From an uncultured Prevotella sp. (GTDB taxonomy: Bacteria > Bacteroidota > Bacteroidia > Bacteroidales > Bacteroidaceae): a stretch of DNA of 34,386 nucleotides. Shown piece by piece: positions 1-9,138 of the stretch (the first letter of the stretch is position 1; the number at the start of each line of letters is the position of its first letter). Where the stretch lies: positions 1 to 34,386 of the forward strand of contig ONAR01000027.1 of the NCBI GenBank assembly GCA_900315835.1, in the 5' to 3' direction. Both the position numbers and the translations under genes were made by a program. The notes under the pieces are model-generated. The model did not search any database and was not told the DNA's origin. It saw only the letters and a program-made list of their open reading frames with translations.

Positions 1-97
1 AAAATTCTTGAGATGGCAAAACTCTGAGGAACTTATTGTTCCTCAGAGACTTATAAATAAAGTTAACGGCAAATCACGCACATAGTTGCGGAATTAA
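1..97. other. AT-rich segment with perfect hairpin, possible insertion-element end
   Basis: This stretch does not match the gene that follows. Frame 1 is open from base 1 and closes at a TGA at 25-27, so it could be the last eight codons of an upstream gene. An 11-bp perfect inverted repeat (22-32 against 38-48, 5-base loop) overlaps that stop. Composition is much more AT-rich than the adjoining coding sequence, and recognisable metalloprotease sequence starts at about 101, directly after the TAA at 95-97. A transposase tail plus terminal repeat would explain all of this, but no transposase can be identified from so short a piece. An assembly edge is the main alternative. Confidence 0.4.
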
Positions 98-1885
98 GGG
101 GTAGGCTATTTCTACAACGAGAAGGATATCTTCAGCTCGAATGCCGACCGCATCGACAGCAAGACCTTTATCGACCGCTGGCGGCTGGAGCCGAGCGACA
201 GTGCGCGCTATTTCAACGGTGAGCTCGTCAAGCCGAAGCAGCAGATTGTGTTTTATGTTGACTCCGCATTCCCCGAGAAGTGGCGCCAGACCATCAAGGA
301 TGGTATCTTGGAATGGAACCATGCCTTTGAGAAGGCGGGCTTCAAGGATGCCATTGTGGTAAAAGATTATCCGAAGAACGACCCCGACTTCGATCCCGAT
401 GACATGCGCTACAGTTGCTTCCGCTATGTCGCTACGCCGACGGCCAACGCCATGGGTCCGAGCTATAAGGATCCGCGCACGGGTGAGATTCTTTCGGCCG
501 ACGTGATTTGGTATCATAATATCGTGTCGCTGCTCCACAACTGGCGGTTCGTGCAGACGGGTGCCGTTGATCCACGCGTCAGAAAAGCGAAGTTCGACGA
601 CGATGTGATGCGCGAGTCCATCAAGTATGCGGCCTCTCACGAGGTGGGTCATTGTCTGGGGCTGATGCATAACATGGGTGCCAGCTACGCTTTCCCCGTG
701 GAGAAGTTGCGCGACCCCGCGTTTACTCAGCAGTACGGCACCACGCCGAGCATCATGGACTATGCGCGCAACAACTATGTGGCGCAGCCCGGCGATATGG
801 AGAAGGGTGTCAAGCTCACGCCGCCTGCCCTTGGCGTTTACGACGTGTATGCCATCAACTGGGGCTACCGCCTCATTTCCTGCGCCAAGACGCCTGATGA
901 TGAGAAGCCCACGCTCGACCAATGGATTAACGAGAAAGCCGGCGACCCGATGTATGAGTTCGGCGCCCAGCAGATGTTCTCTACCATCGACCCGACCGAC
1001 TTGACCGAGGACCTCGGCAACGACCATATCAAGGCCAGCAACTATGGTATCAGCAACCTGAAGATACTGATGAACCATCTTGAGGACTGGACCATGGAGA
1101 AGGGTGAGCGCTACGACCAGACCGAGAAAGTCTATCGCGAGGTGGCGCGTCAGTATGGCCGCTATGTCGGTCACGTGATGCCTTACATCGGCGGCATCCG
1201 CTATGAGGAAATACGACAGGGCGACGGCAAGACCACGTCGCGCCACTACATCGACAAAGCCACACAGCAGAAGGCGCTCTACTGGCTGTTGGCGCAGGCC
1301 CGCAGTTACGACAGTTGGCTCACGCCGCGCAAGCTCATCTCCAAACTCGAGATTGATATGAACGCCAACGCCAAGCTGCGCTCGCAGATTGTTTCCTCGT
1401 TGATGAGCTCGCCGGCCCTGTATCGCATCGAGCAGGGTGGTGAGGAGAACCCCATGGTAAACTATAAGTTGAGCGACTACCTCACCGACCTGGAGGGCGC
1501 ACTCTTCAAGGCGCCCAAGGGTGGTGCGCTGTCGGATGCCGAGCAGGCACTTGAGGGGGCTGCCATCGACCAGATGATCAACAACGCCGGACTGAAAACG
1601 GCTGCAAAGACCACTGCGCTGACGTCGGATGCCATCTATGCGGCTTTCTGTCAGGAGAATGCCACGCCTTCGCTGCCCTGCGACTATGCGGCGAGCGACG
1701 ATTTCGTGCGCATCAATCTTGGTCCCTCGGCGCTGACGAAAGACCAGATGGGTGCCATCATGACCGGTTGTCTGCGGCGCACCCTACGCAAGTTCAACAC
1801 CTATAAGGCGCAGGCAACGGGGCTCACCCTCGACTTCTATGCCTTCCAGGCAATGAAGATAGAAAAGGCGCTGTCCAACAAGTGA
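98..1885 (+). pseudogene. 5'-truncated zinc-dependent metalloprotease (Met-zincin, DUF4953/DUF5117 family)
   Basis: The reading frame is open from 98 to the stop at 1885 and its first codons (VGYFYNEKD) already look like the middle of this protease family. The zinc site HEVGHCLGLMH is at 638-670 (HExxHxxGxxH), followed by a Met-turn SIMDY with its Met at 755-757. Family members are secreted or periplasmic proteins of roughly 800-900 residues, whereas about 595 codons remain here, so the signal peptide and N-terminal domains are missing. The only in-frame candidate start seen is a GTG at 248, which lies inside conserved sequence and is unlikely to be genuine. The catalytic core is intact, so the break may be recent. 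It lies 60 bases upstream of a SusC gene in the same direction, suggesting it once belonged to the same peptide-processing locus. The protein would probably not be exported now. Confidence 0.75.
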
Positions 1886-1945
1886 TGCGCCAACACCTTC
1901 AAGATAACGCAGTAACACCTCTATATTAACATTAAGCATATTAGC

Positions 1946-4900
1946 ATGAAAATAATCTTCAGCAGGAGAACGATGCTCGTGGCACTGTCCTTGGCGGCTT
2001 TGACCGTCTCAGCGCAGACACCTTCGACGCCGCAGCCAGCCCAGACCGACAATGCCAAGAACGGCGCTGTGGCGGGTAAGGTGGTCGACGCCGGAGGTGA
2101 GCCTCTGATTGGAGCTCAAGTGAGATGGAAAGACACCAAGACCGGTGTAGTGAGCGATGCCGACGGCAACTTCGTCATCCCCCGGAACGGCGACGTCAAT
2201 ACCATCGTGGTGTCGTATATTGGATATAAGTCGAAAGAGATTAATGTCAAGCCCGGCAGCGCGTCGGTCAAGGTGACGATGGACGACGATGCCCAAAGCC
2301 TTGACGAACTGGTGGTCGTGGGTTATGGCATTCAGAAGAAGTCGTCGCTGACGGGATCTATTGAGACCATCAAGTCAGACGACATCGTCATGGCACCCAC
2401 CACTGACGTCGACAAGGCGCTGACCGGTCAGGTGGCAGGCCTGCAGGTGATGCAAACCACCGGTGACCCGAGTACGGCGCGCGAGAGCGACATCCACATC
2501 CGCGGCATCAATGGTGCACCGCTGCTCGTCATCGATGGTGTGCCTCGTTTCGGAACCAACACTTCTGACGGTGAGATGCGGCTGTCCGACCTCAACCCCG
2601 ACGACATCGAGAGCATCAGCATCTTGAAGGATGCTGCCGCTGCCGCCGTCTACGGTGCGCGTGCAGCCAATGGCGTCATTCTGGTGCAGACCAAGCAGTC
2701 GAAGGGCGACCGCGTGCATGTGAACTATCGTGGACAATACAATGTGACCAAGGCCACTCAGATGCCCGAGTTCCTCAATGCCTACGAGTATGCGCTGCTC
2801 TTCAACCGCGCTGTGGCCAATACGCCGGGCACGACGGAGGTGGCCTATACCGACGAGCAGTTGGAGCAGATCAAGAGCCACACCAATCCCAACGTCTACG
2901 GCGATGAGGACTATCTGAGCTACCTCGATGACACGGGTTCGAGCACGACCCACAGCGTGTCGGTCAACGGCGGCAACAAGACGATAAAATACTATCTCTC
3001 CGGCGGCTTTGCCAACAGCAAGGGTCTCTATAGCGGCGTTGGGCGCACGCGACTGAACTACATGGGTAAGATTGATGCGATGCTGACGTCCAACCTCACG
3101 CTGAGCGTCAACTTCAACGGTTCACGCACGCGGTCGAAGAACAGCAGCTATTACACCATCAACAACGCCTACAGCTATTCACCACTGCAGGTGGTGCGCT
3201 TCACCAACGGCGAGCTGGCGAGCATCGACGGCAGCAATCCGCTCATCAGCATTGACGGACTCGGCGGGTATATGAAGAACCGCAGCAACATGAGTACGAT
3301 AGCCGCCAACCTCAACTGGGATATTCCATGGGTGAAGGGCCTCTCGGCTTATGTCCGCGCCACTTTCGACGACAACCACAGCGTCAATACGACGTTCGAC
3401 AAGCCCGTCACCCTGTATATCTACGATGCCAATACCGACACCTATTCGGCCGACGCCAACACGGTGTACCCAACGGCTAAAGTGTCTCAGGAACAGGATG
3501 ATACATTCTTTGACAGCCAGCTCTATGAGGGCGGACTGAACTATAACCACACGTTCAACGGCAAGCACGATGTAGAGGGCATGATTATTGCCAACTACCA
3601 GCGTACGCACAACCAGTATATGAACGGCACCAACCAGGACAAGGGCATCTATCCTGAGGTCATTGGTACGGCGCAGTCGGCTAAACTCACCGGCAACGAG
3701 ACCTACAACCAGCGTGCCTCGCTCATTGGCCGCGCCAAATACGGCTACGCCAACAAGTATTTCGGCGAGTTCAGCTTCCGCGTTGACGGCAGCAACAATT
3801 TCCACCCCGACCGCCGCTGGGGCTTCTTCCCCTCGTTCTCGGGTGCCTGGGTCATCTCCAACGAGGAGTTCTTCCGCAACTGGAAGCAGCATGTGCTGAG
3901 CAACGCCAAACTGAGGATGTCGACCGGTTGGCTGGGTAACGACGGTCTCGTCGACGCCTACTCCTACCTGCGCACCTACACCGAGTCCACCAACAGCGGC
4001 TACACGATTGGCGGCAGCTTCCGTCCGGGTATGATTATGACGACCAACCCCAACGAATACCTCACCTGGGGCAAGACCCACGACTACAACTTCGCCACCG
4101 ACCTGGGCTTCTGGGATGGTCGCTTCGGAGTGTCGTTTGAATACTACATCCGCTATGAGACCGACAAGATTACGGCGGCTCCCGACTATCTCTATCCGCC
4201 TTCGACGGGTGTCGACGGCATGGTGCCCAACGAGAACTTCAGCAAACTGAAGGCGTGGGGCTGGGACCTCACCATCAACCACCGCAACACCATCGGCAAG
4301 CTGAAGTACAGCGTGGCGCTCACCCTGGCCAAGACCGACGATAAATACCTCGACTATGGCGATGAGAGCGCGCAGCTGCCCAACCTCCGCCGCAAAGGCA
4401 GAAGCAGCATGGTGTGGTCGATGTATCAGGCCGACGGACTCTTCCAAAGCCAGGAGGAAATCAACAACTACGGCGTTGACCAGGACGGTCAGGGCAATGC
4501 CACCCTTGCTCCGGGCGACATCAAATACGTCGACCAGAATGGCGACAACAAGATTGACTCCAACGACCGCATCTACGTAAAGAATTCGTCTTACCCCGAC
4601 CTCGATATGGGCTTCAAGATGAACGTGCAGTATAAGGGCTTCTTCGTCAATGCCCTGTTCCAGGGCGAGTGGGGCTACAAGCAGAACATCAGCGAATACT
4701 ACACCTTGGAGAACGGTACGCTGCAGAAGTTCCAGAAATACCACCTCACCGAGACCTGGACCGAGGACAATCCCGATGCCACCTATCCCCGCATTAAGTT
4801 CGCCACCTCGGCCGACAACAACCGCAAACCCTCCACCTTCTGGATCAAGAGCTGCAACTTCATCCGCTTGAAGACGCTCAACGTGGGCTATCAGATTCCC

Positions 4901-5059
4901 TCGCGGTGGCTGCACAAGGTGGGCCTGAGTTCGGCGAGCATCGCTTTCCAGGCCAGCAACGTGTTCACCATCAGCGACCTCGATTATATGGATCCGGAGT
5001 CGCTGCGCGGCTACCCGGTGCAGAAGACTTACGGCGTGACACTCAATCTTGGAATATAA
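1946..5059 (+). CDS. SusC/RagA-family TonB-linked outer-membrane transporter
   Basis: This 1037-residue protein has a signal peptide (about residues 1-23, ending VSAQ) and a carboxypeptidase-regulatory-like beta-sandwich (about 42-115, GKVVDAGGEPLIGAQV). A DELVVVGYG motif then leads into the TonB-dependent receptor plug (about 128-250), which ends in the family motif VYGARAANGVILV. The rest is a 22-strand-type barrel. There is no N-terminal STN signalling domain. Members import oligomers captured by a partner SusD lipoprotein, powered by TonB. The SusD partner begins 10 bases downstream. The neighbours are proteases and tail-bearing surface proteins rather than glycosidases, so peptide substrates are a reasonable guess; the sequence does not show the substrate. 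No classical promoter was seen in the 60-base gap upstream, so it may be transcribed from further up. Confidence 0.95.
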   Translation: MKIIFSRRTMLVALSLAALTVSAQTPSTPQPAQTDNAKNGAVAGKVVDAGGEPLIGAQVRWKDTKTGVVSDADGNFVIPRNGDVNTIVVSYIGYKSKEINVKPGSASVKVTMDDDAQSLDELVVVGYGIQKKSSLTGSIETIKSDDIVMAPTTDVDKALTGQVAGLQVMQTTGDPSTARESDIHIRGINGAPLLVIDGVPRFGTNTSDGEMRLSDLNPDDIESISILKDAAAAAVYGARAANGVILVQTKQSKGDRVHVNYRGQYNVTKATQMPEFLNAYEYALLFNRAVANTPGTTEVAYTDEQLEQIKSHTNPNVYGDEDYLSYLDDTGSSTTHSVSVNGGNKTIKYYLSGGFANSKGLYSGVGRTRLNYMGKIDAMLTSNLTLSVNFNGSRTRSKNSSYYTINNAYSYSPLQVVRFTNGELASIDGSNPLISIDGLGGYMKNRSNMSTIAANLNWDIPWVKGLSAYVRATFDDNHSVNTTFDKPVTLYIYDANTDTYSADANTVYPTAKVSQEQDDTFFDSQLYEGGLNYNHTFNGKHDVEGMIIANYQRTHNQYMNGTNQDKGIYPEVIGTAQSAKLTGNETYNQRASLIGRAKYGYANKYFGEFSFRVDGSNNFHPDRRWGFFPSFSGAWVISNEEFFRNWKQHVLSNAKLRMSTGWLGNDGLVDAYSYLRTYTESTNSGYTIGGSFRPGMIMTTNPNEYLTWGKTHDYNFATDLGFWDGRFGVSFEYYIRYETDKITAAPDYLYPPSTGVDGMVPNENFSKLKAWGWDLTINHRNTIGKLKYSVALTLAKTDDKYLDYGDESAQLPNLRRKGRSSMVWSMYQADGLFQSQEEINNYGVDQDGQGNATLAPGDIKYVDQNGDNKIDSNDRIYVKNSSYPDLDMGFKMNVQYKGFFVNALFQGEWGYKQNISEYYTLENGTLQKFQKYHLTETWTEDNPDATYPRIKFATSADNNRKPSTFWIKSCNFIRLKTLNVGYQIPSRWLHKVGLSSASIAFQASNVFTISDLDYMDPESLRGYPVQKTYGVTLNLGI

Positions 5060-5069
5060 TACAAAAGCT

Positions 5070-6815
5070 ATGATACTCACTAAATATAAAATAGGCTCCT
5101 TATTGGTTGCCACAACGCTCCTTTTCTCGGGGTGCAACAGTCTTTTCGACGATGCGCCGAACGACAAGATTTCCGACGAATCGGTGTGGAGCAACGGTCA
5201 GTTGCTTGACGAATACGTCAATGGCTGGTACCGCAACATGAACTACGGCTTCAAGACGCTGGTGACCACGAGCACGCTGCTGAAGAACCTCTCGCGCTAT
5301 TATCTGCCTTGGTTCGGCGACCAGCTCAGTGTCGGCAAGACCGACTGGTTCAATGCCGGTTATGGCGACATCCTCAAAGGCAATCAGGAAACCATCACCA
5401 ACTGGGCGCTGGGTCTGTGGACCAACGATTACACCGAGATACAGTATATCAACTCCTTCCTCGAGAATGAGGATAAGGTTCCTGACGCGTCGCAGCGGGT
5501 GCGCGTCGACGGTGAGGCCCACTTCATGCGGGGCTACTATTACTATATGCTCTGGCGTCAGTTCGGCGGTGTGCTGCTCATCGACCACACCTACGACCCG
5601 CTCAATGATCCTGAGAAGTTCCCGCGCGCCTCTTACCAGCAGATGGTCGACTTCATCGCTGCCGAGGCCGATAAGGCGGCTGCCGAACTGCCGGTGACCT
5701 ATGATGCAGCCAACACCGGGCGTGCGACCAAGGGTGCTGCCCTGCTGCTCAAAGCCAAGGCTTACCTGTGGGCTTCGAGCGAGGTGTATCAGAACAAGGA
5801 TAAGGACTATCTTGGCTTTACCGACGACCAGAGTCAGGCCATGCTGCAGAAGGCTAAGGCGGCCTACGACGAGTTCTTCGCGCTCAATGCTTATTCGCTC
5901 GTACCCATCACCGCCACCACGCAGGATGGCATACGCGACGCTTACCGCAACATCTTCCTGACGAAGAACTCGCAGGAGAGCATCTTCGAGATTCAGGTCA
6001 CCGACGACGGCAACTACGACACCAAGAACGGCCATAAGCTCGACCGCGACGCTGCCGCACCTTCGTTCACCGGTACTACGGCGGCCTATACGCCCACGCA
6101 GAACCACGTCGACGAATATGGCATGAGAGACGGCGCCACCTACGACGCCACCCATCCTTACGACAACCGCGACTACCGATTCTACGCCAACATCCTTTAC
6201 AATGGCTGCACCTACCGCAACCACGTCATGGATATGGCGACGACCGACGGCAAGAAGGGCGCCGACATCACACCCTACGGCACCTCGACCAGCGCTGCAG
6301 TGTCACGGACGGGGTACTACATGGGTAAGTTCGTCGACGAGTCGCAGACCATCGACAACAACGAGACCTACGCCAGCAAGCAGAACTACATCATCTGGCG
6401 CTATGCAGAGGCGCTGCTCGACTACGCCGAGGTGACCTTCCGCTTGGGTGATGCCGCCACGGCGCTCAAGATGGTGAACCATGTGCGTGAGCGCGTCCAT
6501 ATGGATGCGTTGACCGACATCACATGGGATAAGATTGTGAACGAGCGCCGGGTGGAGCTCGCCTTCGAGGAGACCTCCTACTGGGATTACTTCCGCTGGG
6601 GTGTGGCCTCGGAGAAACTCAACGGTTTGAGTAATCCGCTCAAGGCGATGACCATCACGGTAAAGAATGGCAAGACCACTTACAAGGTATCCAATCTCAA
6701 CCGCTTCCCCGGTCGTATCCGCGTCTTCACCGATAAGGAGTATTACCTGCCCATTCCATGGAGCGATATTAAGTATCAGGGCATTGAGCAGAACCCCGAC
6801 TGGAGTGAGGTGTAG
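5070..6815 (+). CDS. SusD/RagB-family nutrient-binding outer-membrane lipoprotein
   Basis: The start was placed at the ATG at 5070, because from there the protein has a proper lipoprotein signal (KIGSLLVATTLLFSGC, lipid-bearing Cys at the end). The frame also runs 7 codons upstream to a TTG, which would spoil the signal. The 581-residue product has the SusD fold: an N-terminal region with NDKISDESVW, TPR-like helices (HFMRGYYYYMLWRQFGG), and the typical C-terminal end with YYLPIPWSDI and IEQNPDW. It sits at the cell surface as the lid over the SusC barrel encoded just upstream and binds the ligand before import. Downstream genes follow in the same direction after a 53-base gap, so it is probably part of a longer operon. 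Confidence 0.95.
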   Translation: MILTKYKIGSLLVATTLLFSGCNSLFDDAPNDKISDESVWSNGQLLDEYVNGWYRNMNYGFKTLVTTSTLLKNLSRYYLPWFGDQLSVGKTDWFNAGYGDILKGNQETITNWALGLWTNDYTEIQYINSFLENEDKVPDASQRVRVDGEAHFMRGYYYYMLWRQFGGVLLIDHTYDPLNDPEKFPRASYQQMVDFIAAEADKAAAELPVTYDAANTGRATKGAALLLKAKAYLWASSEVYQNKDKDYLGFTDDQSQAMLQKAKAAYDEFFALNAYSLVPITATTQDGIRDAYRNIFLTKNSQESIFEIQVTDDGNYDTKNGHKLDRDAAAPSFTGTTAAYTPTQNHVDEYGMRDGATYDATHPYDNRDYRFYANILYNGCTYRNHVMDMATTDGKKGADITPYGTSTSAAVSRTGYYMGKFVDESQTIDNNETYASKQNYIIWRYAEALLDYAEVTFRLGDAATALKMVNHVRERVHMDALTDITWDKIVNERRVELAFEETSYWDYFRWGVASEKLNGLSNPLKAMTITVKNGKTTYKVSNLNRFPGRIRVFTDKEYYLPIPWSDIKYQGIEQNPDWSEV

Positions 6816-6868
6816 GCTTGAGCAAATTCAATAGCGATTAACGATAACATTAAGTAGACATAAGTAAA

Positions 6869-7750
6869 ATGAGAAAGATTGCAAGATTAACTTTGGCGCT
6901 TTTAGCTTTTGCGGCCACGAGTGCCCAGGCGCAGGAATACAACATGTTCGGCGCCTCAGATGTTGATGCCGACGGATGGCTGTGGTTCGACACCCAGGCA
7001 AAGATTGACAAATACATTGGCAACATCGACGAGACGAACTACAAGGTGGACCCCAACGGCAAACTGATTCAGACGGTGTATGCCGACCAAATGCCCGACT
7101 ATCCGGCCAGCGAGGTCTCTCCCGACTTCGTAGGCGCCGGTACTGACGGTGAGACCGGTACGGCTGGCTCACGTACGGGTGCCATCATGCTGCAGCCCTC
7201 GTCTCAAGCCATGACCGCCAACGGTGGCGGATTCATCGTATGCATGCCGTCGTGCGCCACGTTCAGCATCTGTCTTTCGTCTAACAGCAAAATGATGGGA
7301 AGAATCGTTGCCACGAAGAATGCTGATGCCGATATGAGTCAGGTAAGTCCGTCTACCGACCTTACGGCAAGCACTGGCTGGAAGATTATCAATGCCAAAT
7401 ATATGACCATCTTCCGTACGCTTGGTAATGGCATCAAGACGTGGACCGGCATTGAGGAGCTCAACAACGGCAGCGATGACGTGACGATAAAGAGCGATGA
7501 CCCCATCTATGTCTGGTTCCAGAGCGCTACCCACGACACCATCTATATTCATGGCATCAAGGTGACCACACCGAAGCTCGAGAAGACCGGCATCAGTCTG
7601 GTGAAGAGCGATGTGAGCTCAGCCGAGCCCGAGGTCTATACCCTCGACGGCAAGCGCATTGCCAACAGTGCCGACGATCGCGCACTCCGCAAGGGCGTTT
7701 ACATCATCCGAACCAAGGAAGGCACCCGCAAGGTAGCCGTCATGCGTTGA
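6869..7750 (+). CDS. Exported protein of unknown function with C-terminal T9SS-like tail
   Basis: I do not recognise the main domain of this 293-residue protein. It has a signal peptide (about residues 1-21, ending in SAQA) and a body rich in Gly, Thr and Asp without an obvious catalytic motif. The last 40 residues (from about 253) have the pattern YTLDGKRI...LRKGVYIIR...RKVAVMR. This resembles the short C-terminal domain that sends proteins through the type IX secretion system in Bacteroidota. The same tail closes the next two genes. Its place behind a SusCD pair fits a surface-attached binding protein, which is inference. Confidence 0.65.
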   Translation: MRKIARLTLALLAFAATSAQAQEYNMFGASDVDADGWLWFDTQAKIDKYIGNIDETNYKVDPNGKLIQTVYADQMPDYPASEVSPDFVGAGTDGETGTAGSRTGAIMLQPSSQAMTANGGGFIVCMPSCATFSICLSSNSKMMGRIVATKNADADMSQVSPSTDLTASTGWKIINAKYMTIFRTLGNGIKTWTGIEELNNGSDDVTIKSDDPIYVWFQSATHDTIYIHGIKVTTPKLEKTGISLVKSDVSSAEPEVYTLDGKRIANSADDRALRKGVYIIRTKEGTRKVAVMR

Positions 7751-7792
7751 TAGTTTTTTATTTACATAATAATTAATTAAAAAAGAGAGATT

Positions 7793-9109
7793 ATGAAGAA
7801 GAGTTTACTTTTCTTTCTGCTGGCTTCCTCATGCTTAGGCATGAGCGCCCAGAGCACAACCCCGGTTATCACCGTTACTTATCCTGTTGATGGCACTCAA
7901 CATGAGCTCGACTTCGGCAGTGCTGTCGCCGAAACCAATGTCGTTACCATTGACTGGGGCGACGGTAATATTGTCACAGGTGCTACCCTTACTGGCATCT
8001 ATGATGACTATAATGTGTATGCTACCACCGTTACCGGTACCCCCGTTGGTACGGGTGTGGTGAAGATTTACGCTACCAAGCCCTTGAACGATTTCGAGTG
8101 CACCTCGAACATGAATGGCACCGGTGCAACGGCTTTGGATGTATCGCTTGCCACTGAGCTGACCAGTCTGAGCGCTAACGGCAACAAACTCACATCGGTT
8201 GACCTGTCGAAGAACACCAAGCTGCTCGACGCTGAGCTGAACAACAACCTCCTGACTGAGGTGAAGCTGCCGGTATCGCTGACGAAGCTTAATCTTCAGG
8301 GCAACCAATTGACCTCATTCGACGGCTCTGCCCTCACCAATCTGGCCACGCTTTATCTGTCGAACAACAACATCGCTACGCTCGACCTCTCGGCCAACAC
8401 CAATTTGAAGAATTTCTATGCATTGAACAGCGGTTTGGAGAGCTTTAAGCTGGGTGCCAACACTACGAGCAAACTCTTTGTGAACGTCAACAACAACAAA
8501 CTCACCACGCTTGACGTCACCGAGGCCACGGGTCTGTCAAACGGTCGTCTGTTCGCTATGAACAACAACCTCACCGAACTGAAGTATACCAAGATTGGTA
8601 CGGCCAATATCTCCGGCAACTGCTTCACGCTGGCTACGCTCCCCGTCAGCAACATCACGACCCTTACCTATGCACCTCAGCAGGCTATGGCCATCAGCCC
8701 CATCGCCGAGACCATTGACCTGAGCGCACAGAACAACATCACCGGTCTTGCCTCAGCCGCTCAGGCCACGACCTATACGTGGTACACGACCAGTGGCACC
8801 CAGCTCGTTGAGGGTACTGACTACACTGCTGACAACGGCAAGTTCACCTTCATCAAGGACCAGACCGACTCTGTGTATTGCACGATGGCTACCGCTGCCT
8901 TCCCCAAGTTCACGGGAGCCAACATCTTCAAGACTACGGCAGTACCCGTGACCGTGACCACCGGCATCAATGCCATCAACGGTTCGGCTAAGGCTGCCAA
9001 TGTTGAGGCCTACACGCTCGACGGTCGTAAGGCTGACGCCAACAACCTGCGTCATGGCGTCTATGTGCTGCGCAGCGAAGGCAAGGCCCGTAAGGTCATC
9101 GTGAAGTAA
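7793..9109 (+). CDS. Secreted leucine-rich-repeat protein with C-terminal T9SS-like tail
   Basis: The 438-residue product has a signal peptide (residues 1-19, ending GMSAQ) and then a beta-rich N-terminal part. About residues 105-290 form irregular leucine-rich repeats with the pattern LxxLxLSxNxLxxLDLS; examples are LTSVDLSKNTKLL, LATLYLSNNNIATLDLS and LTTLDVTEAT. The C-terminal tail (about 402-438, YTLDGRKA...LRHGVYVLR...RKVIVK) matches the tails of its neighbours. LRR proteins of this type in Bacteroidota are usually displayed on the surface and bind other proteins or host structures. It lies 42 bases after the previous gene and 29 bases before the C10 protease. Thr and Asn are abundant. 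No enzymatic motif was seen. Confidence 0.8.
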   Translation: MKKSLLFFLLASSCLGMSAQSTTPVITVTYPVDGTQHELDFGSAVAETNVVTIDWGDGNIVTGATLTGIYDDYNVYATTVTGTPVGTGVVKIYATKPLNDFECTSNMNGTGATALDVSLATELTSLSANGNKLTSVDLSKNTKLLDAELNNNLLTEVKLPVSLTKLNLQGNQLTSFDGSALTNLATLYLSNNNIATLDLSANTNLKNFYALNSGLESFKLGANTTSKLFVNVNNNKLTTLDVTEATGLSNGRLFAMNNNLTELKYTKIGTANISGNCFTLATLPVSNITTLTYAPQQAMAISPIAETIDLSAQNNITGLASAAQATTYTWYTTSGTQLVEGTDYTADNGKFTFIKDQTDSVYCTMATAAFPKFTGANIFKTTAVPVTVTTGINAINGSAKAANVEAYTLDGRKADANNLRHGVYVLRSEGKARKVIVK

Positions 9110-9138
9110 GACCGACGGTTTCCCTCATTCGTTAAGCA

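Noticed and set aside
248-250. GTG as the true start of the metalloprotease
   Set aside because: Conserved protease sequence continues upstream to about 101, so a start at 248 would cut into the domain.
74-1246. 390-codon - strand frame across the metalloprotease
   Set aside because: The + strand carries the zinc site and Met-turn; the antisense frame has no family features.
3179-5194. 671-codon open frame on the - strand across SusC
   Set aside because: It lies antisense to a clear SusC gene, has no recognisable domain, and its Val/Ala/Gly-rich composition is typical of the reverse frame of a GC-rich gene.
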